The notes: generated by a model from the letters alone, not told the origin. A stretch of 64,000 bases of DNA from IDS-8 sp040902105 (GCA_040902105.1 JBBDXW010000001.1:124001-188000), one strand, 5' to 3'; numbered from the stretch's first letter, positions 15,262 through 23,205 are shown. A program made the numbers and translations.

Positions 15262-17016
15262 TTATTCTCCGTGAAGTCGTCGCGACAGCTCGCCGTCCGT
15301 CAGCATCAGGCTGCGGGCGAGCATCGGCGGCAATGAAAAAACGGGTTCCGACTTGGCAAGGTCGATGAAAGCCTCAACATTCTCGCGCTGCGTTCTCGAA
15401 TAGCCGTTCCGCGCTACCTGCGGCAGGCTATTCCATGTCTTTTCCAGCGCCTTGCCGTCGATAACCTGATCCCGCACCGCATCGCGCAGCATGACGTCCA
15501 GGCCCTTCTCGAGAATGTCCAGGCGTTGATGCTTTCCGGAATTGCGTAGCGCCTTGGAAATCGCCGCCTCGTCCTTGAAAACCGCGGAAATGAACTGGTG
15601 ACTGCCCCGGGACGCGTCCATCTGAACATGCCGCTGCAATATCCCGGCAACGTCCCTTGAGCTTGCGAGGCGGGCTCCCTCGTTGTCTGCCGAAATGTCG
15701 CTGCGAATTGCGGCCTGCGCGGACGGTCGTTTCGGCTGCGAGTCGATCAGGTCCACAAGAGACGGATCGTCGGCAATCATGTCCTTGACGGTCGCCCCGA
15801 ATTTCCGGTTATCGAGGCCGCTCGAAAAGCGATCAAGCTGTTCCTGGGTGAACGTGTCCGGGTTGATGGACAGGTGCTGCAAGACCTTTTCAACCGTGCC
15901 GGTATCGTCGTTGGTCGCGTCCTGGATGGTGCTGATTGCGATGCCGCGGTGAAGGGTGCTGATGGCGTCCGCGCTTTTCTCGAATCGGTCAGCCGCTCGC
16001 CCGCTGACACGGCCAGCACCGACCGTCCGGGCCGCGATTCCAAACGTGATCGCAAGCTTCAGATCATCGAAGGCTTTCTCCGTCGATTCGAGAATCCGGT
16101 CACGGCCTCCGGGTATGGCGGATTTCGTAAGTTGAATCATCGCCGTTAAGCCTGCCGCACGACCCGCGATGTTGAGTGCGCCGCCCCGGAGTGAGGTCGC
16201 GCTGATCGCAGCACTTCCCACCGCCTGACCGCCTGCCGCATATGCGGCCGTCTTGAGCGGATCGCCCTCGTTCAACAGGGCAAGCGTTGCGCCCTCGAAG
16301 CCCGCTTCCAGCGAACGGCCGGCGCCCCGGGCGAGCTTCTGCACTGGGGCCGATTGAATGAACCGATCCAGCTCGGTGCGGTTCGCAAACTTCGCGGCAC
16401 TACCGAAAGCCATCTCCGCCGGCTGCCGGCCGCGAAGGAAACCCGCGATACCGGTACCTGCAAACGGTGCGCGCCCGGTTGCGATGGTCGCTGCATCGCC
16501 GAGCAATCCGCCGACTCCCGTCGCAATGGGCTGTTCCTGTGCAGCGAGTGCGGCCTGTGCTTGTTGTTGCTGAAATCGCTCCCCGATGTTCAACGGCTCG
16601 CCGGCAAGCAAAGCCCCGGGAATCTCGGTCGCCGTACCGATGCCGGCAATAACCTGCTCGCCACTCGGCAGGGGTAAGTTTTTCTCCTGGAATCGCGGTA
16701 ACTGCTGCATGCCTCCCTGCGTCAACGCCATAACGTCACTGGCAAGCTCAGGCAGTGCCATTGCGTTGCCGGCAAATTGCGTTGCGGCCGCGCGTCCTAT
16801 CTGGGGCAATGCCCTTGCGTCGTCGCTGCCGCCGATCGCCGACATATCGACACCGGGCATCAGCGACTGGCGCGTTATGTCGTGCGGCTGCCCGTTCGGG
16901 ATGATCGCGCCTGCCTCGTACTGTCGCATCGCTTCGAGTTCTGCGCGGGAATCGCCCGCTTGACGGGCCGCGTCGATCGCGCGCAAAAGCTCGAGTTGTT
17001 CGCGTTCAGTTGGCAC
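15262..17016 (-). CDS. Large internal-virion/ejection-like phage protein
   Basis: 584 residues from a GTG overlapping the previous stop by 11 nt. The N terminus is charged. The centre is Gly/Ala-rich with several amphipathic or hydrophobic helices (ALAAQEQPIATGVGGLLGDA; GIAGFLRG; AAYAAGGQAVGSAAISATS), and the C terminus is helical and charged. This resembles the DNA-ejection (internal virion) proteins of podoviruses. No enzymatic motif seen. It pairs with the 352-aa gene upstream, another likely particle protein. Confidence 0.5.
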   Translation of the reverse strand: MPTEREQLELLRAIDAARQAGDSRAELEAMRQYEAGAIIPNGQPHDITRQSLMPGVDMSAIGGSDDARALPQIGRAAATQFAGNAMALPELASDVMALTQGGMQQLPRFQEKNLPLPSGEQVIAGIGTATEIPGALLAGEPLNIGERFQQQQAQAALAAQEQPIATGVGGLLGDAATIATGRAPFAGTGIAGFLRGRQPAEMAFGSAAKFANRTELDRFIQSAPVQKLARGAGRSLEAGFEGATLALLNEGDPLKTAAYAAGGQAVGSAAISATSLRGGALNIAGRAAGLTAMIQLTKSAIPGGRDRILESTEKAFDDLKLAITFGIAARTVGAGRVSGRAADRFEKSADAISTLHRGIAISTIQDATNDDTGTVEKVLQHLSINPDTFTQEQLDRFSSGLDNRKFGATVKDMIADDPSLVDLIDSQPKRPSAQAAIRSDISADNEGARLASSRDVAGILQRHVQMDASRGSHQFISAVFKDEAAISKALRNSGKHQRLDILEKGLDVMLRDAVRDQVIDGKALEKTWNSLPQVARNGYSRTQRENVEAFIDLAKSEPVFSLPPMLARSLMLTDGELSRRLHGE

Positions 17017-18064
17017 CGAAGATCCTCTGCCGCAGCGCCTGCAGTTCGGTGTTCTCCTGTTGCGTAAGAGGATTGGCCAGGCTCCGCTCTGTGCGTTGAG
17101 GTGTCGCTCCCGGCGTGAAGTCCGGGATCAGGTATTGCGGAATAACGTCCGAAACAGGGAACTGGTTTCGCTTCGCAAGCCCGGTGAAATCATCGATCAG
17201 GGTTTGCTGGCGCTCTACGTTTTTGCCGAACTGCTGTTCGGCCTGCGACAGGAAGTCCGTGCGCTGTTCTGTCGTCAGACGTTCGCCGCTGACGATCCGG
17301 TTGTAGACGCCGCGAATGCGTTCCGGGACACTTCCCGCGGCCTGCACGCTCGCGGCCTCGCCTTCCCGGACGGTTGATGTCGGGTCCAAAGTCTTCATGT
17401 AGCCGAAAATCAACGCGAGGTCTCCGGCGGGCGTTGCCGACTGTGCGCCCACCTGGACGCGCCCATATCCCTGCTGCGATCCTAAGTAGTCCTGCGAGTT
17501 TTTTATCACGTCGTTACGCGTGCTGCGGATGTCGTCAAAGTCAACGGTCGGACCCAGCCCGGTCTTGATTTTCGACTGGATCGCCTCGACTGCCGCGGTG
17601 TTGCCTTGCGATTCCGCAAGGTCGAGGTCCGCGAACAGCTTGCCCGTGTCCGTCTTGAATTCCTGCAGCTTGGGTCCGAGCAATCCGCCGAGCTGCGTCG
17701 CGGCTGCCCTCGGATCGAACTTCGCCAGAAATCCAAGTCCCTTCGCCATGTTCGGGTCGAGTCCCCCCGTCTGTCCCGGTTGTGCGACCTGGCTTACAAT
17801 GAAGTCCTGCAGGCCGATCGACGCCTGACGTTGTGCCTCGCTTTGCTGCTTCTTTTGCAGCATATGTTCACGCATGAACTGGTTCATCCCGGCCTGCTGC
17901 TGACGTGCGGAGGCGTACTGCACTCCCTGCCCCAATACCTGCCCGAACGATGTGGGCTGAGTGGTCGGCCTGCTGGCGGCCAGAAGCCCGATGCCGAGAT
18001 TGCCGAGTGTGTTTTCACCTGAAAGCAAGCCTTCCACGCGATTCATGAATGTTGGTTGGGCCAT
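17006..18064 (-). CDS. Podophage-type internal virion / DNA transfer-like protein
   Basis: 352 residues beginning MAQPTFMNRVEGLLSGENTL, then GNLGIGLLAASRPTTQP and FGQVLGQGVQYASARQQQA. This Gly-rich start, followed by a Gln-rich helix, is a recurrent opening of structural proteins in tailed phages with short tails. The rest is helical and polar. The start codon overlaps the preceding stop (TAATG). Probable structural or ejection protein; the exact role is not established. Confidence 0.55.
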   Translation of the reverse strand: MAQPTFMNRVEGLLSGENTLGNLGIGLLAASRPTTQPTSFGQVLGQGVQYASARQQQAGMNQFMREHMLQKKQQSEAQRQASIGLQDFIVSQVAQPGQTGGLDPNMAKGLGFLAKFDPRAAATQLGGLLGPKLQEFKTDTGKLFADLDLAESQGNTAAVEAIQSKIKTGLGPTVDFDDIRSTRNDVIKNSQDYLGSQQGYGRVQVGAQSATPAGDLALIFGYMKTLDPTSTVREGEAASVQAAGSVPERIRGVYNRIVSGERLTTEQRTDFLSQAEQQFGKNVERQQTLIDDFTGLAKRNQFPVSDVIPQYLIPDFTPGATPQRTERSLANPLTQQENTELQALRQRIFGAN

Positions 18065-18342
18065 TAGTTAATCTGATCCTCTGCTGTCGGTCCGACTTCC
18101 AGTAAGCCCGCGAACATCAGCGCCGCGCTGTGTTGCGCCTCGATCGCCGTGAAAAAGTCGAAATCGAGATACCGGAGAATTTCGTCGATATTGGTAAGCG
18201 CCTTTCCTTCCGCCATGTCGCGCAATTCGATAAGCCGTGAGCGCACACAGCTGTACTGCCGAGCCCCGTATTCCAGTGCGCTGTCGTCGCCCCGCTCCAC
18301 GCCTTCTGTCAGGAGGCGGAATAGTTTCTTTTCGACGTCCAT
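18064..18342 (-). CDS. Unknown small island protein, 92 aa
   Basis: Begins MDVEKKLFRLLTEGVER; helical and acidic with two Cys. Its stop shares a base with the start of the next gene (TAATG), supporting expression in the leftward chain. No family recognised. Confidence 0.6.
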   Translation of the reverse strand: MDVEKKLFRLLTEGVERGDDSALEYGARQYSCVRSRLIELRDMAEGKALTNIDEILRYLDFDFFTAIEAQHSAALMFAGLLEVGPTAEDQIN

Positions 18343-18371
18343 ACAGGCGCAATTGTCAGGCCGTTTAATGG

Positions 18372-18656
18372 CTACCTGTCACGTCGTAGCATGAGAACCC
18401 GGATCGCTTCGAGTGAATCGCGATCCAGCTCGGCGAGTTGGTCTATCAGTTCTGAAATAGCGTCCAGTGTGTCCAGGTCGCTTTCGGTTGTTCCGAAGTC
18501 GATCAGCCTCGCTTGCACCAGGCTTGACAGTGATTCGTCATCGATCGGAAGTCCGCCTTTCAGCACGCGATACCCGGCCGCTTTCAATTCTCTTGATCGC
18601 CGCTGCCGTGCGTTTGACTCGGTCGGCGAGTCCAGAATGTCGTGCGCGGCGCTCAT
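18372..18656 (-). CDS. Possible DNA-binding protein, 94 aa
   Basis: Residues 17-50 (RQRRSRELKAAGYRVLKGGL, then IDDESLSSLVQARLID) look like a short basic ribbon or arm followed by helices, as in small phage regulators with RHH-type folds. The C terminus is an acidic helix. Assignment is tentative. A copy of the island palindrome lies 43-64 bp upstream of its start. Confidence 0.5.
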   Translation of the reverse strand: MSAAHDILDSPTESNARQRRSRELKAAGYRVLKGGLPIDDESLSSLVQARLIDFGTTESDLDTLDAISELIDQLAELDRDSLEAIRVLMLRRDR

Positions 18657-18682
18657 GCTTCAGCCGAACGCCACCATGCCGG

Positions 18683-18814
18683 TCACTCGCTGGGCTCCGA
18701 ACTGGTAACGTTTCCAGATGCGGAGAAAACGGTATCCGTTCCGTTACTGTTTTCCGCTTCGATTTCCTCGCGCGTCGATTCGAGCCAGGTCAGCACGTCC
18801 GAGACCTTCGTCAT
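18683..18814 (-). CDS. Possible 43-aa ORF
   Basis: Starts MTKVSDVLTWLESTREEI and ends SSEPSE. Short, acidic and without known homologue. It fills the gap between two better supported genes and its end carries a copy of the island palindrome. A GTG at 18883 would extend it by 23 residues. Confidence 0.3.
   Translation of the reverse strand: MTKVSDVLTWLESTREEIEAENSNGTDTVFSASGNVTSSEPSE
18699..18720. repeat. Island palindrome, copy 2
   Basis: GAACTGG-TAACGTTT-CCAGATG: same centre and right arm as the other three copies, with the outer left arm degraded. Confidence 0.5.
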
Positions 18815-18858
18815 GCTGTTGGCTCGAAGGTTAAGTGTTGGAAAAGTGTCATTGGTAG

Positions 18859-19215
18859 TTATCCAACGCTTAAGTCCATCCACTCATCGACGGTCCCTTT
18901 CCATGGGCCGTACTGTTTGCAGAACGCTTCATACTGGCGACGCGCCTCAGTCTCAGCGATGCGCCTCAGCGTGAACTGCGTGTGCCACGTCTTCGTCCCG
19001 TCGGTGTAGTAAACGCGTTCCCGGCTTCGGTATCCGGGCATTTTGGCGACCAGTCTGCGAGCGATCAGCGAGTGAAGCGCGCGCCGGATTGATTCACGGT
19101 TCGCCGCCGTGGCGTCATCGTGAACGTTCCTCGCCAGCGTCAGGATGCTCGCCGACTCGACGTGCTCGAGTTCAGCAAGGATGCGTCGCTGCAATTGTCC
19201 GAGTCCGCGGCTCAT
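18859..19215 (-). CDS. Winged-helix-like protein, 118 aa
   Basis: Begins MSRGLGQLQRRILAELE. The segment ASILTLARNVHDD and NRESIRRALHSLIARRLVAK, followed by the wing-like RERVYYTDG, fit a winged helix DNA-binding domain. The C terminus is polar with Trp residues. Probable regulator or replication accessory factor. It lies immediately downstream of the iteron cluster. Confidence 0.6.
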   Translation of the reverse strand: MSRGLGQLQRRILAELEHVESASILTLARNVHDDATAANRESIRRALHSLIARRLVAKMPGYRSRERVYYTDGTKTWHTQFTLRRIAETEARRQYEAFCKQYGPWKGTVDEWMDLSVG

Positions 19216-19247
19216 GTACCGTGGCCTGTGGTTAGATCTAAGAGGTA

Positions 19248-19370
19248 GGTAATTTTTACTGTCATGGAAGCCGCATTCCTTTGTCCTTGACGGTATTTTT
19301 TACTGTCATGGAATGGGGTACCGGAGCCTTAACAGTATTTTTTACTGGCCTTAACGGTATTTTTTGGGGG
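19248..19370. repeat. Iteron cluster, possible replication origin
   Basis: Four direct copies of a 20-22 bp motif, core GGTATTTTTTACTG: 19248-19268 (shorter), 19285-19312, 19327-19348 and 19349-19370. The last two are exactly 22 bp apart. They are AT-rich in a GC-rich island and lie directly after the initiator-like gene. Iterons next to an initiator gene are a typical plasmid/satellite origin layout; function is inferred. Confidence 0.6.
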
Positions 19371-19380
19371 TCAGAAAATT

Positions 19381-19818
19381 TCATGTGACTGCCCTCAGCC
19401 GAACTTTTCGGCGCCGCGGTTTCCGTCCTGGCGCCTTCCATTCGCGATAGGCGTGAGACGGTAGCCGGGTCGCTCTGGAATACGACGTGTCGTCGATCGC
19501 AATCCATGTCAGCGCATACATCGTCGGCCGCGGCGGAACTCTGCTTGCGTGAAACGTACGCTCGATCAGCCCGCGCGCCTCAAGTTCGCGTAACGCACGA
19601 TAGAAAGTTTTGTCGGATCGAATACCGCTCTCTGCCGCTTGACTCGCGGTCAGGCCCAGAGACCCGTTGTTGTAGCCGGTGAACTGCGCGGCGAATAGAA
19701 CCAGGATCCGGAAATCGGCGTGGCCCAGGGTTTTCACAGCGGCCTGATTGAGTACCGTTAGCGGCAGCCGGGCGAATCTGCCGCCCTTTGAGCTGCGCTT
19801 AGGGTTCCGGCGGCTCAT
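19381..19818 (-). CDS. Replication-initiator-like helix-turn-helix protein
   Basis: 145 residues. FARLPLTVLNQAAVKTLGHADFR is split by a helix boundary and leads into FAAQFTGYNNGSLGLT, SQAAESGIRSDKTFYRALRE and LEARGLIERTF, a winged-helix architecture. This family is recurrent in integrative elements and resembles the DNA-binding part of phage O-type initiators. The C terminus is basic (GRKPRRRKVRLR). The start overlaps the previous stop (ATGA). The iterons follow right after its stop. An initiator role is likely but inferred. Confidence 0.6.
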   Translation of the reverse strand: MSRRNPKRSSKGGRFARLPLTVLNQAAVKTLGHADFRILVLFAAQFTGYNNGSLGLTASQAAESGIRSDKTFYRALRELEARGLIERTFHASRVPPRPTMYALTWIAIDDTSYSRATRLPSHAYREWKAPGRKPRRRKVRLRAVT

Positions 19819-20036
19819 CTGGAATCGTTACCAGATGAAAGAAAACCCCGATCCGCGTTCTTTTTGCTTACGGCCTTCGCGTAGGGACAGTCAGGACACG
19901 GACAGCGGACCTCGCTCGAGTACTGAACGGTCCTCCCGCTGGCAATGACGGTCACCGTGCTGCCGTTGGTCGCGGTACAAGTGACGGAATAGATCGTCGG
20001 CGAATTCAGGCGGCGCCACAATTTCCGAAAACTCAC
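19815..20036 (-). CDS. Small zinc-finger-like protein, 73 aa
   Basis: GTG start overlapping the previous stop (GTGA), beginning MSFRKLWRRLNSPTIYS. It has a Cys cluster CPCPDCPYAK plus an upstream Cys, a possible zinc site. Its last codons form the left half of the island palindrome at 19816-19837, and its stop overlaps the next start. Function unknown. Confidence 0.55.
   Translation of the reverse strand: MSFRKLWRRLNSPTIYSVTCTATNGSTVTVIASGRTVQYSSEVRCPCPDCPYAKAVSKKNADRGFLSSGNDSR
19816..19837. repeat. Island palindrome, copy 3
   Basis: CATCTGG-AATCGTTA-CCAGATG, a perfect 7-bp-arm palindrome. It spans the end of the zinc-finger-like gene and abuts the start codon of the initiator-like gene. 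Confidence 0.65.
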
Positions 20037-20218
20037 GTCCGCGACTCCCTGCGCTCCGCCAGAATTTGCCGCACGGCTTCGATTGACAACCCGGTTGCGG
20101 ATGCGCAGGTGTACTCGCCGAACCCGAGCGCCATCATGTCGGCGACAGCCTCGGCAACCTCGGCGCGCGTCAGCGAATCGAAGTGTTCGCGCGCCCGTCG
20201 CGTCGTCTCGGCGTTCAT
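20033..20218 (-). CDS. Small helix-turn-helix-like protein, 61 aa
   Basis: Start chosen at MNAETTRRAREHF because its ATG overlaps the stop of the 59-aa ORF upstream (ATGA). The segment GEYTCASATGLSIEAVRQIL resembles a helix-turn-helix. Ends by overlapping the next GTG start. Likely small regulator. Confidence 0.5.
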   Translation of the reverse strand: MNAETTRRAREHFDSLTRAEVAEAVADMMALGFGEYTCASATGLSIEAVRQILAERRESRT

Positions 20219-20394
20219 GTCGCATCGTCCGGCATCTGGCAACGCTTCCACGTGCCGGCTGCTTGGCGTCGGGCTCTCAAAGTCTGCCGGACTTGCTCGG
20301 CCGTGCGCTCTCGATAGTCGTAGAATTTCCGTTCACCGCGAGCGATCGCGATGCGCGTCCCTAGATCGGGCTTCCAGCCCCAGCCGGCGTTCAT
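20215..20394 (-). CDS. Unknown coupled ORF, 59 aa
   Basis: Starts MNAGWGWKPDLGTRIAIARG and ends WKRCQMPDDAT. Both its start and its stop overlap the neighbouring genes as ATGA, which is the main argument that it is real. Basic and Arg-rich. Its C-terminal codons contain island palindrome copy 4. No family recognised. Confidence 0.5.
   Translation of the reverse strand: MNAGWGWKPDLGTRIAIARGERKFYDYRERTAEQVRQTLRARRQAAGTWKRCQMPDDAT
20233..20254. repeat. Island palindrome, copy 4
   Basis: CATCTGG-CAACGCTT-CCACGTG, the most diverged of the four copies (right arm altered), inside the 59-aa ORF. Confidence 0.45.
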
Positions 20395-20693
20395 GCTCGG
20401 CCCCCGTCGATCACGCCATATGCACGACTCCAGTAGCCTTTCGCATTAAGCGATAACCCCGCGTCCCGCATGCCGGATTGGCTCAAACAGCGACGTTCTC
20501 GCTTTTCGTGGCTACCGGTTCGATGAAGGTCGAAAGCGCGCTCGCCGCCGAAGTATTCGCCGCAGCCGGCGCACCGGCAAAGATTGGTGCCAACGGGTAA
20601 TTTCGGGTCGCTTCCGACGCGTGAAGACTGCGACGTACAGCGGGATGTATTGTCAGTTGGCGCGGAGCGCGCCGTATGGTGTAAACTTTTCAT
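20391..20693 (-). CDS. FDXHR-type putative zinc-binding protein
   Basis: 100 residues from MKSLHHTARS, with GAGAGG upstream. The motif CRCAGCGEYFGGERAFDLHR, followed by Cys and GYWSRA, is the signature of small phage/island zinc-binding proteins containing F-D-x-H-R. Function unknown, probably nucleic-acid binding. Stop overlaps the next start (ATGA). Confidence 0.65.
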   Translation of the reverse strand: MKSLHHTARSAPTDNTSRCTSQSSRVGSDPKLPVGTNLCRCAGCGEYFGGERAFDLHRTGSHEKRERRCLSQSGMRDAGLSLNAKGYWSRAYGVIDGGRA

Positions 20694-20777
20694 GTCGCAG
20701 CCTCTCAAGCTCAATGCGATGAATTACACGACGCCCGGGTTGGTCTCCTGGGCGTTGTGCTTTGTGGGATAGGAAAT

Positions 20778-20954
20778 TCACGCGGCCTCGCGCTCGGCGT
20801 CGCGGTGCTCGATCAGGTCGAGACGCCAGCGCGTGCATTGCTCGGACAGGCGAACCGGTTTTGGGATGATGCCGCGTTGCTGCCAGCGCCAGATCGTTGA
20901 ACGATTAACACCGTAGCGTTCGGCGAGGTCGTCGGCGGATACGTACTTAATCAT
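20778..20954 (-). CDS. AlpA-like excisionase/regulator
   Basis: Start chosen at MIKYVSADDLAERYGVN, giving 58 residues. VSADDLAERYGVNRSTIWRW is the MerR-type winged helix of AlpA/Xis proteins, followed by GIIPKPVRLS. AlpA controls excision and gene expression in P4-like elements and PICIs and normally lies beside the integrase, as here. Confidence 0.85.
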   Translation of the reverse strand: MIKYVSADDLAERYGVNRSTIWRWQQRGIIPKPVRLSEQCTRWRLDLIEHRDAEREAA

Positions 20955-21078
20955 CGGTTGCACCTCAAGCAAGAAGATTGCGACGCGCGCTATCTCGTCG
21001 CGCCTAGGTGCAGATGATGGTGATGCGCTGCGGGGCGGGGTAGAGGACACACGTGCGTATGTCCGCTTTTCCTTCGAT

Positions 21079-21465
21079 CTAAAGCAGCTTTTTCCGGAGG
21101 CGTCTCAGGTGCCTCACACTGATTCCGAGCGCCTTCGCTTGGTGCTTCCTGCCCTTGTGGAGCGCGTCCACTCGAAGCAGATCGGCTGCCGTGATTGTTT
21201 CCGTCTTCCGGATGGCATCGACGCGACGGATATGCGCGTCTACGATGCGATTTGATAGAGCGTGCTCAGTCGCAGCCTCAATGGTGACGGCGTACACAAT
21301 AGCCCATTCGACAGCAGCACGAGACTCGGCGTCTGCTCGATCTAGATAAGCCCGCACGGCTCGCGTGTATTCCAGCAGCCTCCGAGCCTTATCATCAGCC
21401 CTGTGCGCGAGGACTTCCTCGACGTGCTCGAGGTACCGTTGAACAAGTAGTGGTACGTCAGCCAC
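21079..21465 (-). CDS. Unknown helical protein coupled to integrase, 128 aa
   Basis: GTG start overlapping the 3' end of the integrase gene by 8 nt. All-helical; the C terminus HQAKALGISVRHLRRLRKKL is helix-turn-helix-like and basic. No family recognised. Its position between int and alpA suggests a role in integration or excision control; inferred. Confidence 0.6.
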   Translation of the reverse strand: MADVPLLVQRYLEHVEEVLAHRADDKARRLLEYTRAVRAYLDRADAESRAAVEWAIVYAVTIEAATEHALSNRIVDAHIRRVDAIRKTETITAADLLRVDALHKGRKHQAKALGISVRHLRRLRKKLL

Positions 21466-22687
21466 GCCGGTCTCTGATCGGTGTCACGTCTGCCTTGCGC
21501 GGAACCGTGTTGAGAAACTTCGCCCAATCGCGCATCAGCCGGGTACGCTTCGGCAGCAGTTCATCCCGCGCGTATGCCGCCCGCGTTTCGTCGCTGCTTA
21601 CGTGCGCCAGCGCCAATTCCGACACTTCGTCGGCATACGATGTTGACGACCGCGCCCAATCCTTGAATGAACTGCGGAAACCGTGCGGCACGGCAGCCAC
21701 TTCCATGCGGCGGGTTACTGCTGAGACGGACATATCCGACAGTGAACCGCCCCGCGGAGCGCCGAACACGTAAGGCGAAAAGTGGGGCAGGGCCTTCAAT
21801 AGCCTGATGGCGGGCTCGGATAACGGTACCCGGTGCGGCAATCCGGCTTTCATGCGTTCTCCGGGAACGGTCCAGAGTTTCGCGTCCAGATCGATCTCAT
21901 CCCACGTTGCCAGTCGGACCTCGCCGGAGCGTGCCGCTGTGAGAATCAGAAACTCCAAGGCGCGGGCAGCCATGCCGCCGCGTTCCCCGAGTTCACGCAT
22001 GAATGCCGGGACTTCGTGCCACGGCAGGGCAGGGTAGTGCTTGACCTTTCGTACCTTCGTCGGCTTCGGCAGCACATGGTCAAGGTGCCCTTTCCATCTG
22101 GCGGGATTGTCGCCGCTGCGATACCCGCTCACCTTCGCCCAAGCGAGTACGGATTCAATCCGCCCGCGCAGTCTGCTTGCCGTTTCCGTCTTCGTCGTCC
22201 AGATCGGTTCAAGCACCGCGACAATGTGCGCGAGTTCTACCTGATCGACGGGCAGGGGACCTATGATCGGGCTCGCGTAGGTGTCGAGCGTCGATTTCCA
22301 CTGCGCCGCGTGTTTCTTGTTTTTGAATTCCCGCGATTTCGATTTCCAGCACTTCAGCGCCGCCTGGTCGAACGTGAGTCGCTTCGCCTCGGCGGTTCGC
22401 AGTGAGTCCTGTGCGGCCCGTCTCGCTGCAACGGGATCGATCCCTTCGCGAATCTGTAACCTGGCCTCACGCGCCAACGTCCGGGCCTGTTCGAGCGTTA
22501 CTGCGGGATAGCCGCCGAGTCCGATGTCCCGGCGCCGGTCACCGATGACGACGCGGAGTATCCAATTGCGCGAAGTTTCGCCCTTGATCTTGAGATGCAG
22601 CCCGGACACTCCGCCAACAGCGTGCATGCCCGGTCGCTTTAATCGCTTGATCTGAAAGGCCGATAGCTCTTTCGCTTGTTTCGGCAC
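21458..22687 (-). CDS. P4-type tyrosine integrase
   Basis: 409 residues. The N-terminal DUF4102-type arm-binding domain is visible (GVSGLHLKIKGETSRNWILR; GLGGYPAVTLEQARTLA). A core-binding domain and a C-terminal catalytic domain follow, with LILTAARSGEVRLATWDEID (first catalytic Arg), the HGFR motif in VPHGFRSSFKDWA, and the catalytic Tyr in TRAAYARDELLPKR. These enzymes insert at tRNA 3' ends, matching the att sites here. The 5' end faces attR, 180 bp away. Confidence 0.95.
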   Translation of the reverse strand: MPKQAKELSAFQIKRLKRPGMHAVGGVSGLHLKIKGETSRNWILRVVIGDRRRDIGLGGYPAVTLEQARTLAREARLQIREGIDPVAARRAAQDSLRTAEAKRLTFDQAALKCWKSKSREFKNKKHAAQWKSTLDTYASPIIGPLPVDQVELAHIVAVLEPIWTTKTETASRLRGRIESVLAWAKVSGYRSGDNPARWKGHLDHVLPKPTKVRKVKHYPALPWHEVPAFMRELGERGGMAARALEFLILTAARSGEVRLATWDEIDLDAKLWTVPGERMKAGLPHRVPLSEPAIRLLKALPHFSPYVFGAPRGGSLSDMSVSAVTRRMEVAAVPHGFRSSFKDWARSSTSYADEVSELALAHVSSDETRAAYARDELLPKRTRLMRDWAKFLNTVPRKADVTPIRDRRG

Positions 22688-22758
22688 GTGCTCGCGTCTC
22701 CGCCTAACAGGTCAAAATCGCTTGACCCCACATAGACGCCAACATAGCATGTGCACTT

Positions 22759-22850
22759 GGATGCGACAAGGTGCGACTGGACGATACAGGGGATTCCCGT
22801 AAGTTACTGAGAATAGGACGGATAATGCGGCGGGATGCGACAGGTTGCAG
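22759..22850. promoter_or_regulatory. Putative integrase arm-binding repeats
   Basis: Two direct repeats, GGATGCGACAAGGTGCGAC (22759-22777) and GGATGCGACAGGTTGCAG (22833-22850), lie between the integrase start and attR. Paired repeats of this kind in the attP arm are typical integrase or excisionase sites; binding is inferred. Confidence 0.45.
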
Positions 22851-22865
22851 TTTGGCAGCAGCGGT

Positions 22866-22880
22866 CACCCTCTCCGCCAG
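22866..22880. other. attR core of the tRNA-Ser island
   Basis: CACCCTCTCCGCCAG, identical to the tRNA 3' end at 7136-7150 and in the same orientation; only the 15-mer is shared. Confidence 0.85.
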
Positions 22881-23205
22881 TACGCTTTTGTAGTCGGTAA
22901 CATATTTTTTGTTTGGTTGTAACCCTGCAACCCGCCAGACAAAACTGTCGGTCCCGAGGCTTCGCCTGCCCGGGAGAGCCGATAGCGCGTTCGCATCCGA
23001 ACCAGGTTCGCGGACGCCTCGGCAGCAATCAATAACCCGTCGCCGCGTTCCGGGCGTTTTTGTCTTCAGCCGTTACCAGTGCGGCGTTGGCAAGCCTTTT
23101 TGTGCCTCCAGGTCTTCCGCACTTCTCGAATTGCCGCCCGCAGTCGGCCCTATGGCATATAAATTGCAGTAATGCCTTCGAGTCGGTATTCAGCGGAGAA
23201 AGACG
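22881..23205. other. Gene-less chromosomal flank right of attR
   Basis: No supported gene. A hairpin AACCCG/CGGGCGTT followed by TTTT near 23035-23062 could be a terminator, originally for the tRNA-Ser transcript. A promoter for the next gene is likely in the AT-richer stretch near 23150-23165. Confidence 0.4.

Noticed and set aside
19248..19370. Iterons considered as a CRISPR array
   Set aside because: Repeats are AT-rich, partly contiguous and lack regular unique spacers; no cas genes are present.
19262..19507. 81-codon minus-strand ORF through the iterons
   Set aside because: Its repetitive VKNTV segments are translations of the iterons, and its first part overlaps the initiator-like gene in another frame.
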